Assembly (NCBI GenBank): GCA_910579735.1
Contig: CAJTUZ010000003.1
Location: 62,001 to 126,000, forward strand
Direction of reading: 5' to 3'
Length of the DNA: 64,000 bases
Source of the DNA: an uncultured Lachnospiraceae bacterium
Lineage (GTDB): Bacteria; Bacillota; Clostridia; Lachnospirales; Lachnospiraceae
Positions 45,859-54,037 of the stretch are shown piece after piece. The position numbers and the translations under genes are program-made. The notes beneath the pieces were generated by a model. The model did not search any database, was not told the origin of the DNA, and saw nothing but the letters and a program-made list of their open reading frames with translations. Each line of letters begins with the position of its first letter. Within the stretch, counting starts at the first letter, position 1.

Positions 45859-45894
45859 CGGAGAGGAAATGCTGCTATTTCCTCTCCGTTTTTT
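45859..45894 (+). terminator. Terminator of the DUF3048 gene
   Basis: A perfect 12-bp stem (45859-45870 with 45877-45888), 6-base loop and T6. It overlaps the 3' end of the convergent XRE gene. Confidence 0.9.
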
Positions 45895-46129
45895 CTGCAT
45901 GCAGATCATATTCCCGGCTCCGCGGGTAAGGTTTCGGCTCGTTCGTCAGACCGGCCAGATAATCCATGCTCGTATCAAGCGCCAGCGCAATTCTTTTACA
46001 CTGTTCAAAAGTATAATAACGTTTCCCCTTTTCTATTTTAGAATAATCGCTCTGATCGATCCCTGTTAACAGCTGCATCTTAATCTGCGTATATCCCTTT
46101 TCTTTTCTTAAATTTTTCAGCCTTTCCAT
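45875..46129 (-). CDS. XRE-family helix-turn-helix regulator
   Basis: 84 residues. An XRE HTH (LKNLRKEKGYTQIKMQLLTG, IDQSDYSKIEKGKRYY) covers almost the whole protein; the tail is short and basic. It is a small repressor-type protein. The ATG at 46129 has AAAGGAG 5 bases upstream; an in-frame ATG at 46171 lacks one. It is divergent from the membrane protein gene, and the gap contains paired 11-bp repeats around the predicted promoter of that gene, so it probably controls it. Confidence 0.85.
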   Translation of the reverse strand: MERLKNLRKEKGYTQIKMQLLTGIDQSDYSKIEKGKRYYTFEQCKRIALALDTSMDYLAGLTNEPKPYPRSREYDLHAEKTERK

Positions 46130-46198
46130 ATTTCTCCTTTTGCACATTACAGATAATAATCCTTCAAGCAATTTCTATATAACCAATTAGATTATGGC

Positions 46199-46238
46199 AA
46201 ATTGACCTATTGACATTAGGGTGAAATTGACCTAAAAT
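46199..46238 (+). promoter_or_regulatory. Promoter with flanking AAATTGACCTA repeats
   Basis: TTGACA (46210-46215), 17-base spacer, TAAAAT (46233-46238) form a strong sigma-A promoter for the membrane protein gene. AAATTGACCTA occurs at 46199-46209 and 46224-46234, 25 bp apart, one ending at the -35 and the other reaching the -10. This spacing suits a repressor such as the divergently encoded XRE protein. Confidence 0.6.
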
Positions 46239-46309
46239 TTAAAAATGGTTTCTTGGGTTTTATCTTCCGGACTTTTTACCAATTGAGAATACATAGGAGA
46301 AATTCAGGT

Positions 46310-47917
46310 ATGTTGAAAGATGGTCTTATCAATACTATGGAAAGTAAAAAATTAATGATATATAAACTTTGCTTTTATATAGTATGGAGCTTGTTTCTGT
46401 TCATTATTCTGCAAAAGGGCTATACGATCATTGCATATGATACGCCGAAAGAACTCCGGGAAATGAATATGCCGGCATTCGTTCATCACCTTGCTTATGG
46501 CAAAAATTTATATGCCCGATCTGCTTTAAAAAGCGCCATACCTGCTCCAACCAGCATGTATGGATTTTTTGTTCCGCTGATTCTGGCGCCGTTCGTGCGT
46601 CTTTTCTCCTTTACGACACTGAATACGCTCCAGATCTGTGAACTGGTCACACTCCTAATTGAAATTGCGGGCGCTCTTATTTTCTACAGACTCCTTCGCC
46701 GGAAAACAAACCGCCTTCTGCTATCTGCGATCGGCATGCTGCTCTTTTACTCCTGCTATTGGAGATATTCTGCTTTCGGCGGTGCATTCCCGGATCAATG
46801 GGAACTTACCCTCTCTATCCTGTTAGCGGATATTCTATACCACGATAAACAAAAAAACCGTCTCCGTCCCGCATTATATATTCTTATACTGATCATTCTG
46901 TTCTATATCAAACAGTATTTTGCGCTGACAGCAGTCGGCCTGTTTGTATACCTTTTTATCTATTCCAAAAAGGATACGGTAAAATTTTTATTATACGGCA
47001 TTGTCTTTGGTATATTGTCTGTGCTCCTGGTTCATCTCATCTTCCCGTTATATTTTTCGGAAGTGCTTCCAATCGCACAGGGGCAGGTCCTGACGGGAGA
47101 TCCCGGTTATTCCCTACGCCAAATCGTTGTATTAAACAAGCTCTATGGAGGATTGGCCGTCTTAGGATTTTTACATATTTTAATCGAAATATACATGATG
47201 ATAAAAAAGAAAACGGTAAAGAGGGAAATTTCCTATGCGTTTTGCCAGCTTATTTTCCTGCTGCTGCCCGTAATATTGATCTCGGAAAATCAGGGAACCA
47301 ATTATACGTATTATTTACAATTATGGTATCCTTATGTCATTTTATACTGCGCGTCTTCTGTTCCCGCTATTACAGCGTACATAAAGTCCATACCGCACAA
47401 AAATATCAGAATGCTCTGCCTCACGCTGCAGTACGCTTTGGTCCTGCTGCCACTTTTCAAAATGCTTCCTATGTTCCGGTGCACTTTGATGACACAGGAA
47501 GAAGAAGCGGCATGGAAGCGTGCTTATGACATTCTTGAACAATATTCCGAGGGCGGTCTGCTCGTTTCCATGCTTTTGTCAAATTACTGCCTGGAAAACA
47601 ATATTGCTACGTCAAACTACGGGCAGGCCGAATATAATACACAGGAAAATCTTCAGAATTATAAAAATAATAAATTGTGGAGAAATATATTTCTGTTTGA
47701 TCATACAGAAGAAATACTGCAAAAAAATATTTCTTATCATATACAGATTCAAGAAAATATCGCAGAGCAGAAATACAGCTGCATCGCGATTACTTATACA
47801 TGGGAATATTGGCTGTCGGAAGAGTACCTGTCAGATGCAGGCTATCATATTCTGACAACGGAATCTCTGCCTGCGGGCGATCAGCGTTGGAATGTAACTT
47901 TTTATGTAACAGATTAG
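46310..47917 (+). CDS. Polytopic membrane protein, GT-C glycosyltransferase-like
   Basis: 535 residues with about ten TM segments in the N-terminal 400 residues and a soluble-looking C-terminus. The first extracytoplasmic loop has AYDTPKELREMNMPAFVHHL and YGKNLYARS, similar in layout to GT-C enzymes that use lipid-linked sugars. A further loop holds FGGAFPDQWELTLSIL. The sugar donor and acceptor cannot be named, and catalysis is unproven. No wall- or capsule-synthesis gene is near. The start (46310) has AGGAG 10 bases upstream; an ATG at 46337 is an alternative. By eye the gene is more A/T-rich than its neighbours, which fits a recent arrival in the dnaJ-prmA interval. Confidence 0.7.
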   Translation: MLKDGLINTMESKKLMIYKLCFYIVWSLFLFIILQKGYTIIAYDTPKELREMNMPAFVHHLAYGKNLYARSALKSAIPAPTSMYGFFVPLILAPFVRLFSFTTLNTLQICELVTLLIEIAGALIFYRLLRRKTNRLLLSAIGMLLFYSCYWRYSAFGGAFPDQWELTLSILLADILYHDKQKNRLRPALYILILIILFYIKQYFALTAVGLFVYLFIYSKKDTVKFLLYGIVFGILSVLLVHLIFPLYFSEVLPIAQGQVLTGDPGYSLRQIVVLNKLYGGLAVLGFLHILIEIYMMIKKKTVKREISYAFCQLIFLLLPVILISENQGTNYTYYLQLWYPYVILYCASSVPAITAYIKSIPHKNIRMLCLTLQYALVLLPLFKMLPMFRCTLMTQEEEAAWKRAYDILEQYSEGGLLVSMLLSNYCLENNIATSNYGQAEYNTQENLQNYKNNKLWRNIFLFDHTEEILQKNISYHIQIQENIAEQKYSCIAITYTWEYWLSEEYLSDAGYHILTTESLPAGDQRWNVTFYVTD

Positions 47918-47944
47918 CTGCTGCCAATCGCTGTTTCCTATAAA

Positions 47945-47980
47945 AGAAAAAGCAGATGCTCACACATCTGCTTCTTTTAG
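47945..47980. terminator. Bidirectional terminator between the membrane protein gene and dnaJ
   Basis: Stem AGCAGATG (47951-47958) with CATCTGCT (47965-47972), flanked by AAAAG-rich and CTTTT-rich tracts. It lies between convergent stops at 47917 and 47984. Confidence 0.8.
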
Positions 47981-47983
47981 CGA

Positions 47984-49144
47984 CTATTTCCGAAACCGCT
48001 TCTTCCCTTTCGGCTCATCACCGGAGGAAGAGGTATGCTGTTTAGCGGCATCTAATGTATTACCGGTCTGCTCATCGAACTGCTTTAACAGATCTTTCGC
48101 TTCCCTGGAAAGTTTATCGGGAACCTGCACCACAAGCGTTACGTAGTGGTCGCCTCTTACATCCCTGCTGCGCAGCGATGGAACGCCTTTTCCCTTCAAA
48201 CGTACTTTCGTATCAGTCTGTGTCCCCGGCTTCACATCATAGATCACTTTACCGTCTACGGTATCGATCATGATCTCTCCGCCAAGCGCTGCCACTGCAA
48301 AGGACATTGGTACAGTCGAATAAATATTGGTATCCTGTCTTTGGAAGATCGGATGCCGGCCTACGATAACCTCTACTAACAGATCTCCTCTCGGGCCTCC
48401 GTTCGTCCCCGGCTCACCCTTATCTCTGATTCTGACGCTCTGGCCGTTATCAATGCCCGCCGGAATGGATACCTGAATTTTTTTCTTATTGGCAATATAT
48501 CCCGTTCCCCGGCAATCAGAGCATTTCTCTTTGATCACTTTACCCGTTCCGTGGCAATCCGGACAGGTCTGCACGTTTCTGACCGTTCCAAAGAAGGATT
48601 GCTGCGTAAAGACTACCTGCCCTTTGCCGCCGCATTTGGAACAGGTTTCCGGAGAGGTCCCCGGTTTCGCACCGCTGCCGTGGCATGTAGTACACTCATC
48701 TTTCAATGTAAGTTCCAATTCTTTCTCAACCCCGAAGACAGCCTCTTCAAAAGTGATCCGTACACTGGTGCGGATATTGGCTCCTTTCATCGGCCCGTTG
48801 CTTCTGCTTCCCCGGCGGCCGCCGCCAAAGAAATCACCAAAAATATCGCCGAAAATATCGCTGAAGTCCATACTATTGAAATCAAAACCGCCAAAGCCGC
48901 CGCCTGCTCCTCCTTCAAAAGCAGCATGACCATACTGATCATACTGTCTTCTCTTTTCGGGATCACTCAAGACCGCATACGCTTCTGATGCTTCTTTAAA
49001 TTTTTTCTCAGCTTCCGCATCACCGGGATTCATATCAGGATGATATTTTTTAGCCAGAACTCTATATGCCTTTTTGAGTGCCGCGTCATCGGCATTCTTC
49101 TCCACGCCAAGGACTTCATAATAATCTCTTTTCTGTTCTGCCAT
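47984..49144 (-). CDS. dnaJ: Chaperone DnaJ
   Basis: 386 residues, type I DnaJ. The J domain with HPD (KKYHPDMNPG) is at the N-terminus, a Gly/Phe region follows, then four CxxCxGxG zinc motifs (CTTCHGSG, CSKCGGKG, CPDCHGTG, CSDCRGTG) and the C-terminal substrate domain. It delivers substrates to DnaK and stimulates its ATPase. GGAGG lies 7 bases before the ATG. It is last in the CIRCE operon, but 264 bp separate it from dnaK, and that gap holds three tandem hairpin repeats. Confidence 0.97.
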   Translation of the reverse strand: MAEQKRDYYEVLGVEKNADDAALKKAYRVLAKKYHPDMNPGDAEAEKKFKEASEAYAVLSDPEKRRQYDQYGHAAFEGGAGGGFGGFDFNSMDFSDIFGDIFGDFFGGGRRGSRSNGPMKGANIRTSVRITFEEAVFGVEKELELTLKDECTTCHGSGAKPGTSPETCSKCGGKGQVVFTQQSFFGTVRNVQTCPDCHGTGKVIKEKCSDCRGTGYIANKKKIQVSIPAGIDNGQSVRIRDKGEPGTNGGPRGDLLVEVIVGRHPIFQRQDTNIYSTVPMSFAVAALGGEIMIDTVDGKVIYDVKPGTQTDTKVRLKGKGVPSLRSRDVRGDHYVTLVVQVPDKLSREAKDLLKQFDEQTGNTLDAAKQHTSSSGDEPKGKKRFRK

Positions 49145-49225
49145 ACATAATCCTCCAAAATCAGTCTAACCCAATCTTACTCTATCTTAATGCATTGTCA
49201 TTTCTATTTCAATATCCTAATATAT

Positions 49226-49405
49226 CTTTTCGCAGGCGAAACATAAATGTTCTTCGATTCCGTTTTCCTGCATCCTGAAACTTTTTTTCGCAGGCGAAAC
49301 ATAAAAGTTCTTGGATGCCGTTTTCCGGTATTCCGGAACTTTTTTTCGCAGGCGAAACATAAAAGTTCTTGGATGCCGTTTTCCGGCATCCTAGAACTTT
49401 CTTTT
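49226..49405 (-). repeat. Three tandem 58-bp hairpin units between dnaK and dnaJ
   Basis: Copies start at the CGCAGGCGAA core at 49231, 49289 and 49347, spaced 58 bp exactly. Each unit combines a short dyad (TTCGC-AG-GCGAA) with a larger hairpin. In the third copy, AAGTTCT-T-GGATGCCG pairs with CGGCATCC-T-AGAACTT around a short loop; the second has mostly G-U compatible changes and the first is more diverged. Because 58 is not a multiple of 3, no conserved peptide is expected, though one frame stays open. Confidence 0.85.
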
Positions 49406-49408
49406 GCC

Positions 49409-51289
49409 TTAGACCTCGCGATAATCCCCATCAACAACATCATCTGCTGCATCGGCCGCCCCCATATCAGGCGCTCCCTGCGCATTTGCACCCGCTGCTC
49501 CCATATCGGGGCCGCCCTGTGCCTGCTGCATATTCTCGTACATCTTCGTAAATAAAGACTGTGCCGAGTTTGTCAGTTTTTCTTTTGCCGCTTTTAATTC
49601 GTCTATCTGGCCGTCTGTCATTTCCTGATCTTTGGTCTTCTCAAGAATATCTTTTACAGCCTGTAAGTCAGCTTCCACACCGGTTTTCTCGGAAGCGTCG
49701 ATCTTATCTCCTACCTCGCCCAAAGCCTTTTCTGTCTGGAATACGAAGGAATCAGCTTCATTTCTTGTGTCGATCGCTTCTTTTCTCTTCTTATCCTGTG
49801 CTTCATATTCAGCAGCTTCTTTCACGGCTTTATCGATCTCGTCATCAGACATGTTGGATCCGGCTGTGATTGTAATATGCTGTTCCTTACCGGTTCCCAG
49901 ATCTTTCGCCGATACGTTTACAATACCGTTGGCATCAATATCAAAAGTAACTTCAATCTGCGGAACACCGCGCATTGCCGGCGGAATACCATCGAGTCTG
50001 AACTGTCCGAGAGACTTATTATCTTTCGCAAACTGTCTTTCACCCTGTACTACGTTAATGTCTACTGCCGTCTGGTTATCTGCCGCCGTAGAGAAGATCT
50101 GGCTCTTCTTTGTAGGGATCGTCGTATTTCTTTCAATCAGTCTTGTAGCAACGCCGCCCATAGTCTCGATAGAAAGAGACAGCGGTGTAACGTCTAACAG
50201 AAGAATCTCGCCTGCGCCTGCATCACCTGCTAACTTACCGCCCTGAATGGATGCGCCGAGCGCAACACACTCATCAGGATTCAGACTTCTGTTCGGTTCA
50301 TGTCCGGTGATCTGTTTTACTTTCTCCTGTACTGCAGGAATACGTGTGGAACCGCCTACCAGCAATACTTTTCCAAGATCGGCATTGGTCAGTCCCGCAT
50401 CTTTCATGGCATTCTGTACCGGGATCGCTGTTCTTTCCACCAGATCATGAGTCAGTTCATCGAATTTGGCTCTTGTCAAATTCATATCAAAGTGCTTCGG
50501 TCCTTCGGCTGTCGCCGTAATGAAAGGAAGGTTGATATTTGTCGTTGTTGCGGAAGACAGTTCTTTCTTAGCCTTCTCCGCCGCTTCTTTCAATCTCTGG
50601 AGCGCCATCTTATCGTTTGACAGATCAACGCCTTCCTGTGCTTTAAATTCTGCCAGCATCCAGTCAATGATCTTCTGGTCAAAATCATCACCGCCAAGAT
50701 GCGTGTCACCGTTTGTCGCAAGAACTTCGATAACGCCATCACCGATCTCGATCAGGGAGACATCGAAGGTACCGCCTCCAAGGTCGTATACCATGATCTT
50801 CTGCTCTTTCTCGTTATCCAGACCATATGCAAGCGCTGCTGCCGTAGGCTCGTTAATAATACGCTTCACATCCAGTCCGGCAATCTTTCCTGCATCTTTG
50901 GTCGCCTGTCTTTGCGCATCATTGAAATAAGCGGGAACGGTAATAACCGCTTCTGTTACTTTTTCGCCCAAATAGTTCTCTGCGTCTGCTTTCAGTTTCT
51001 GAAGGATCATAGCCGAGATCTGCTGCGGAGAATATTTTTTATCGTCGATCGTACGTCCTTTGTCCGTACCCATATCTCTCTTGATCGATGCAATCGTCTT
51101 ATCCGCGTTCGTTACAGCCTGACGTTTAGCAGGCTCGCCGACAAGTCTTTCTCCTGTTTTTGTAAACGCAACTACGGACGGTGTTGTTCTTGCGCCTTCC
51201 GTATTCGCTATAACGGCCGGTTTACCACCTTCCATAACCGCTACGCAGCTGTTGGTCGTTCCTAAATCAATACCAATAATTTTACTCAT
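49409..51289 (-). CDS. dnaK: Chaperone DnaK (Hsp70)
   Basis: 626 residues. The ATPase domain carries GIDLGTTNSCVAVMEGGKPA, VPAYFNDAQRQATKDAG, YDLGGGTFDVSLIEI and the adenosine motif LLVGGSTRIPAVQEKVK. The substrate-binding domain (LLLDVTPLSLSIETMGGVAT) and helical lid follow, with a Gly/Ala/Gln-rich C-terminus (AQGGPDMGAAGANAQGAP). It is the Gram-positive type, without the extra segment of Gram-negative DnaK. AGGAGG lies 7 bases before the ATG. It is part of hrcA-grpE-dnaK-dnaJ. Confidence 0.98.
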   Translation of the reverse strand: MSKIIGIDLGTTNSCVAVMEGGKPAVIANTEGARTTPSVVAFTKTGERLVGEPAKRQAVTNADKTIASIKRDMGTDKGRTIDDKKYSPQQISAMILQKLKADAENYLGEKVTEAVITVPAYFNDAQRQATKDAGKIAGLDVKRIINEPTAAALAYGLDNEKEQKIMVYDLGGGTFDVSLIEIGDGVIEVLATNGDTHLGGDDFDQKIIDWMLAEFKAQEGVDLSNDKMALQRLKEAAEKAKKELSSATTTNINLPFITATAEGPKHFDMNLTRAKFDELTHDLVERTAIPVQNAMKDAGLTNADLGKVLLVGGSTRIPAVQEKVKQITGHEPNRSLNPDECVALGASIQGGKLAGDAGAGEILLLDVTPLSLSIETMGGVATRLIERNTTIPTKKSQIFSTAADNQTAVDINVVQGERQFAKDNKSLGQFRLDGIPPAMRGVPQIEVTFDIDANGIVNVSAKDLGTGKEQHITITAGSNMSDDEIDKAVKEAAEYEAQDKKRKEAIDTRNEADSFVFQTEKALGEVGDKIDASEKTGVEADLQAVKDILEKTKDQEMTDGQIDELKAAKEKLTNSAQSLFTKMYENMQQAQGGPDMGAAGANAQGAPDMGAADAADDVVDGDYREV

Positions 51290-51388
51290 TTTTTACTCCT
51301 CCTATAATAATAACTTTACCTTTATTTATTGTTTAAATACTCTAATACCAACTTGTTAAACTGCCAGAATGGCCACTGCAGCTCAAAC

Positions 51389-52084
51389 TCAGTCTTTTAC
51401 AACTGCCACCATGCTGTGTCTTACGACATTGTCACGATACGTATAGCCTTTCTGCAATTCCTGTGCGATAATACCGGGTTCGTATTCCTCGCTTTCCACC
51501 TGCATGACCGCATTGTGGAACTCGGGATCAAATTCCTGCCCGACTGCCTCGATCGGTTTTACGGCGATCGATTCCAGTTCTGTCATGAGCTGTTTATAGA
51601 TCATTTCCATTCCCTGCGTAAAAGCGCTTCCCTTTTCACTCTCCGGAATAGCTGCCAGACCTCTTTCAAAATTATCAACAACCGGCAGTATCTTTTCAAT
51701 GACGCTCTTGGCTCCCGTCTCAAACATTGCCGATTTCTCTTTATCGGTACGTTTCCGGAAATTATCGAACTCGGCCATTTGTCGCTTCACCCGGTCTTCC
51801 AGCTCGTCGATCTTTTCCTTCAATGCATCCTGTTTCTTATCCGCTTTTTCTTTCTTCTTCTTTTCCTTTTTATCGGCTTTGAAGATACCTTTATCTCCTC
51901 CGGCAGATCCTTCCGCTTCTCCTTCAACAGTTTTTTCCGTTTCGGAAGAAACGTTATCCTCTGTTGTTTCTCCGGATGCCTTTTCTTCTTCCAAAACTGT
52001 TTCTTCCTGATTTTCTTCTACATTTTCCTTCCCGCATTCGTCCATGCTTTCATTCATCATGTCTTTCTTTTCCACGATCTTCAT
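51389..52084 (-). CDS. grpE: Nucleotide exchange factor GrpE
   Basis: 231 residues. An acidic, unstructured N-terminus of about 85 residues and a Lys-rich stretch (KADKKEKKKKEKADKK) precede the long coiled coil (ELEDRVKRQMAEFDNFRKRT) and the C-terminal beta domain (FDPEFHNAVMQVESEEY). It releases ADP from DnaK. It lies between hrcA and dnaK. Alternative Met codons at residues 9 and 10 are possible starts. Confidence 0.95.
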   Translation of the reverse strand: MKIVEKKDMMNESMDECGKENVEENQEETVLEEEKASGETTEDNVSSETEKTVEGEAEGSAGGDKGIFKADKKEKKKKEKADKKQDALKEKIDELEDRVKRQMAEFDNFRKRTDKEKSAMFETGAKSVIEKILPVVDNFERGLAAIPESEKGSAFTQGMEMIYKQLMTELESIAVKPIEAVGQEFDPEFHNAVMQVESEEYEPGIIAQELQKGYTYRDNVVRHSMVAVVKD

Positions 52085-52115
52085 CCCTTTCCTGCTTCGT
52101 TATTGACTGCATGCA

Positions 52116-53138
52116 TTATTTTCTATATAAATCATCCAACTGGTTTTTCAACATTTTGAGATTACTGACCACTTTTTCATAGTCCATACGTTTCGGTCCG
52201 ATAATACCAATAGTTCCCTTCATTCCTTCATCCAATTCATAAGTTGCGGTTACAACGCTGCAGTCCCTCATACCCCGGATAGGCGTCTCATTTCCGATAT
52301 ATACCTGAATGCCGGTATTCTCATCCGAAAGATTTTCCTGTACAAGCTCATTCAGAATCTGTTTTTCTTCAAACGTGGTAATCAGCTCGCTCGCCCGCTC
52401 ATGGTCGGAAAGTTCCGGGTATTTGAAAAAGTTCTTTGTACCGCTCGTATAAATCTCCAAATCTTCATCTGCCTTGATCGCTTCCGCAACCGCATCGATC
52501 ACATCCGCTACGATCTCACTGTGGATTCCCGCCTGCTGTTTCATAGCGGATATCATTCCCAAATTGATCTCTTCCAAAGTCAGGCCGTTTAAATGCGTAT
52601 TGAGCAGGATATTCAGCTTTAACAGGGTCTCATCATCGAGCGCTTCCGACACAGCCAATATGGAATTCTTGATCACGTTTCCTTCCACAACGATAACGGC
52701 AAGGATCTGATTGGCATCTACGCGCGAAAGCTGTATAAATTTCAGCTTATTACGGCGGTACTGCGGCGCGGAAACCATAGCCGCATATTCCGTATTATTC
52801 GCCAACAGTCTGGCAGCCTGCTTTAAAAGAGCATCCATTTTACCTTCTTTTTCCAGAAGAATCTCTTTCATCTCTTCCACTTCGCGCTCTTTGTCTTCCA
52901 TCATCTTATCTACATATAAGCGATAGCCTTTATCCGATGGAATACGTCCGGCCGAAGTATGCGGCTGTACGATATATCCCAGCTCTTCCAGATCCGCCAT
53001 CTCGTTGCGAATGGTCGCCGAGCTTAAATTCAGGTCGGTATACTTGGAAATCGTTCTGCTGCCTACCGGTTCTCCTGTCTCTAAGTAGTTGCGGATGATG
53101 GCCTGCAATATTTTATATTTTCTTTCATCTAACTGCAT
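52116..53138 (-). CDS. hrcA: Heat-inducible transcription repressor HrcA
   Basis: 340 residues. A winged helix (LDERKYKILQAIIRNYLETG; SSATIRNEMADLEELGYI) is followed by the regulatory domain (RRNKLKFIQLSRVDANQILA). HrcA binds CIRCE and is kept active by GroEL in related bacteria. The ATG at 53138 has AGGAG 8 bases upstream; the in-frame upstream codons overlap the CIRCE leader. CIRCE at 53195-53221 lies 57 bp upstream, so the operon represses itself. Confidence 0.96.
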   Translation of the reverse strand: MQLDERKYKILQAIIRNYLETGEPVGSRTISKYTDLNLSSATIRNEMADLEELGYIVQPHTSAGRIPSDKGYRLYVDKMMEDKEREVEEMKEILLEKEGKMDALLKQAARLLANNTEYAAMVSAPQYRRNKLKFIQLSRVDANQILAVIVVEGNVIKNSILAVSEALDDETLLKLNILLNTHLNGLTLEEINLGMISAMKQQAGIHSEIVADVIDAVAEAIKADEDLEIYTSGTKNFFKYPELSDHERASELITTFEEKQILNELVQENLSDENTGIQVYIGNETPIRGMRDCSVVTATYELDEGMKGTIGIIGPKRMDYEKVVSNLKMLKNQLDDLYRK

Positions 53139-53194
53139 ACCATATTCTCCTGTGGACATGTCTGCCTGCTTTGCGATACTTCTTTTTTGTTTTG

Positions 53195-53221
53195 TTAGCA
53201 CTCAACTCACTAGAGTGCTAA
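53195..53221. promoter_or_regulatory. CIRCE operator
   Basis: TTAGCACTC-N9-GAGTGCTAA, a perfect match to the consensus, in the leader of hrcA-grpE-dnaK-dnaJ. It is the HrcA binding site. Confidence 0.97.
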
Positions 53222-53229
53222 CATCTTCT

Positions 53230-53246
53230 AGTGATAAGTTATCACT
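53230..53246. promoter_or_regulatory. Perfect 17-bp dyad over the hrcA promoter
   Basis: AGTGATAA-G-TTATCACT lies 9 bp from CIRCE and covers the predicted -10. It is a perfect palindrome with 8-bp arms, unrelated to CIRCE. It may be a second operator. Confidence 0.55.
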
Positions 53247-53264
53247 TCATTATTTAATTGTCAA
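53236..53264 (-). promoter_or_regulatory. Predicted promoter of hrcA-grpE-dnaK-dnaJ
   Basis: Minus strand: TTGACA (53259-53264), 17-base spacer, TAACTT (53236-53241). CIRCE lies just downstream, where bound HrcA would block transcription. Confidence 0.6.
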
Positions 53265-53296
53265 CATCTATCCAGGAAAAAATTATGAAAAAATTA

Positions 53297-53340
53297 TAAA
53301 AAGCAATCGGAACAAGCTTATGCCTGCACCAATTGCTTTT
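53297..53340 (-). terminator. Terminator of the DUF6465 gene
   Basis: On the minus strand AAAAGCAAT and ATTGCTTTT form a stem with a 25-base loop and T-rich tail, about 50 bp past the stop at 53390 and upstream of the hrcA promoter. Confidence 0.6.
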
Positions 53341-53389
53341 ATTAACGTCTGTCGATCTGCACAAACGAAGAGCTTCACGGACCGGCTGC

Positions 53390-53836
53390 TTAAATATCAA
53401 AGCTTCCGTCTACGTCATCATTGATAACATAATAAACTTTATTCTCTTCCGGCTTTACATACAGGGAAACCGTTTTGAAATCTTCCGGTTTACGTCCCAG
53501 ATCATACTGCCATACGTCTTTAGCGCTCTGTACGAAATTCTCTGTTGTATAAGATTTGCCTGCAAACTGCATATGCACGACTGATTTAACCGCCGGTTTT
53601 CTTCCCGGAGTTTTGGCTGTTGTTGTCTCTTTAGCTGCCGGTTTCTTCGCTGCGGCTTTCTTCGTAGTTGTTTTAGCTGTTTTCTTCGCTGCCGGTTTCT
53701 TTGCTGCCTTCGTTTCTGCCGCCTTAGGAGCTTCTTTTACGGCTGCGGCTGCATCTGCTTCTTTCACATCTGCACCCTTAGCAGCTACTGCTTTGGCTGT
53801 CGTTTTTTCGACTGCCGTTTTCTTTGTCTCTGCCAT
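53390..53836 (-). CDS. DUF6465 protein with a histone H1-like Ala/Lys-rich N-terminus
   Basis: 148 residues. About 80 N-terminal residues are Ala/Lys/Thr-rich repeats (AAKKPAAKKTAKTTTKKAAA) like bacterial histone-H1-like or DNA-binding tails. The C-terminal 65 residues form a small globular domain (HMQFAGKSYTTENFVQSAKD; EENKVYYVINDDVDGSFDI) known as DUF6465 from Lachnospiraceae. Binding to DNA or RNA is suggested by the tail only. It has its own promoter and terminator next to the heat-shock operon. Confidence 0.8.
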   Translation of the reverse strand: MAETKKTAVEKTTAKAVAAKGADVKEADAAAAVKEAPKAAETKAAKKPAAKKTAKTTTKKAAAKKPAAKETTTAKTPGRKPAVKSVVHMQFAGKSYTTENFVQSAKDVWQYDLGRKPEDFKTVSLYVKPEENKVYYVINDDVDGSFDI

Positions 53837-53945
53837 GAATATTCTCCTCCCATGTATTCATCATGATCATAATTTATCAGCAACATTCATCTAGTCTCAT
53901 TTATCTATCCCTTGTAATCGCAGAATATCACTTGATTCTAGAGCA

Positions 53946-53974
53946 ATTGTAACCTAAGCAATGTTTCTTGTCAA
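53946..53974 (-). promoter_or_regulatory. Promoter of the DUF6465 gene
   Basis: Minus strand: TTGACA (53969-53974), 17-base spacer, TACAAT (53946-53951), close to consensus. The leader is about 100 nt. The uppP gene ends only 64 bp upstream. Confidence 0.75.
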
Positions 53975-54037
53975 CTAACAAACTGTCACAAATCTTCAAC
54001 ATTACCATGTGCTTATATATGCGATATGCTGTAAAAA

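Noticed and set aside
49226..49405. CRISPR array
   Set aside because: The copies are directly adjacent with no unique spacers, and no cas genes are present.
49204..49491. 95-codon frame running through the 58-bp repeats
   Set aside because: The repeat period is not a multiple of 3, so each unit is read in another frame; the N-terminal part overlaps dnaK and no RBS is present.
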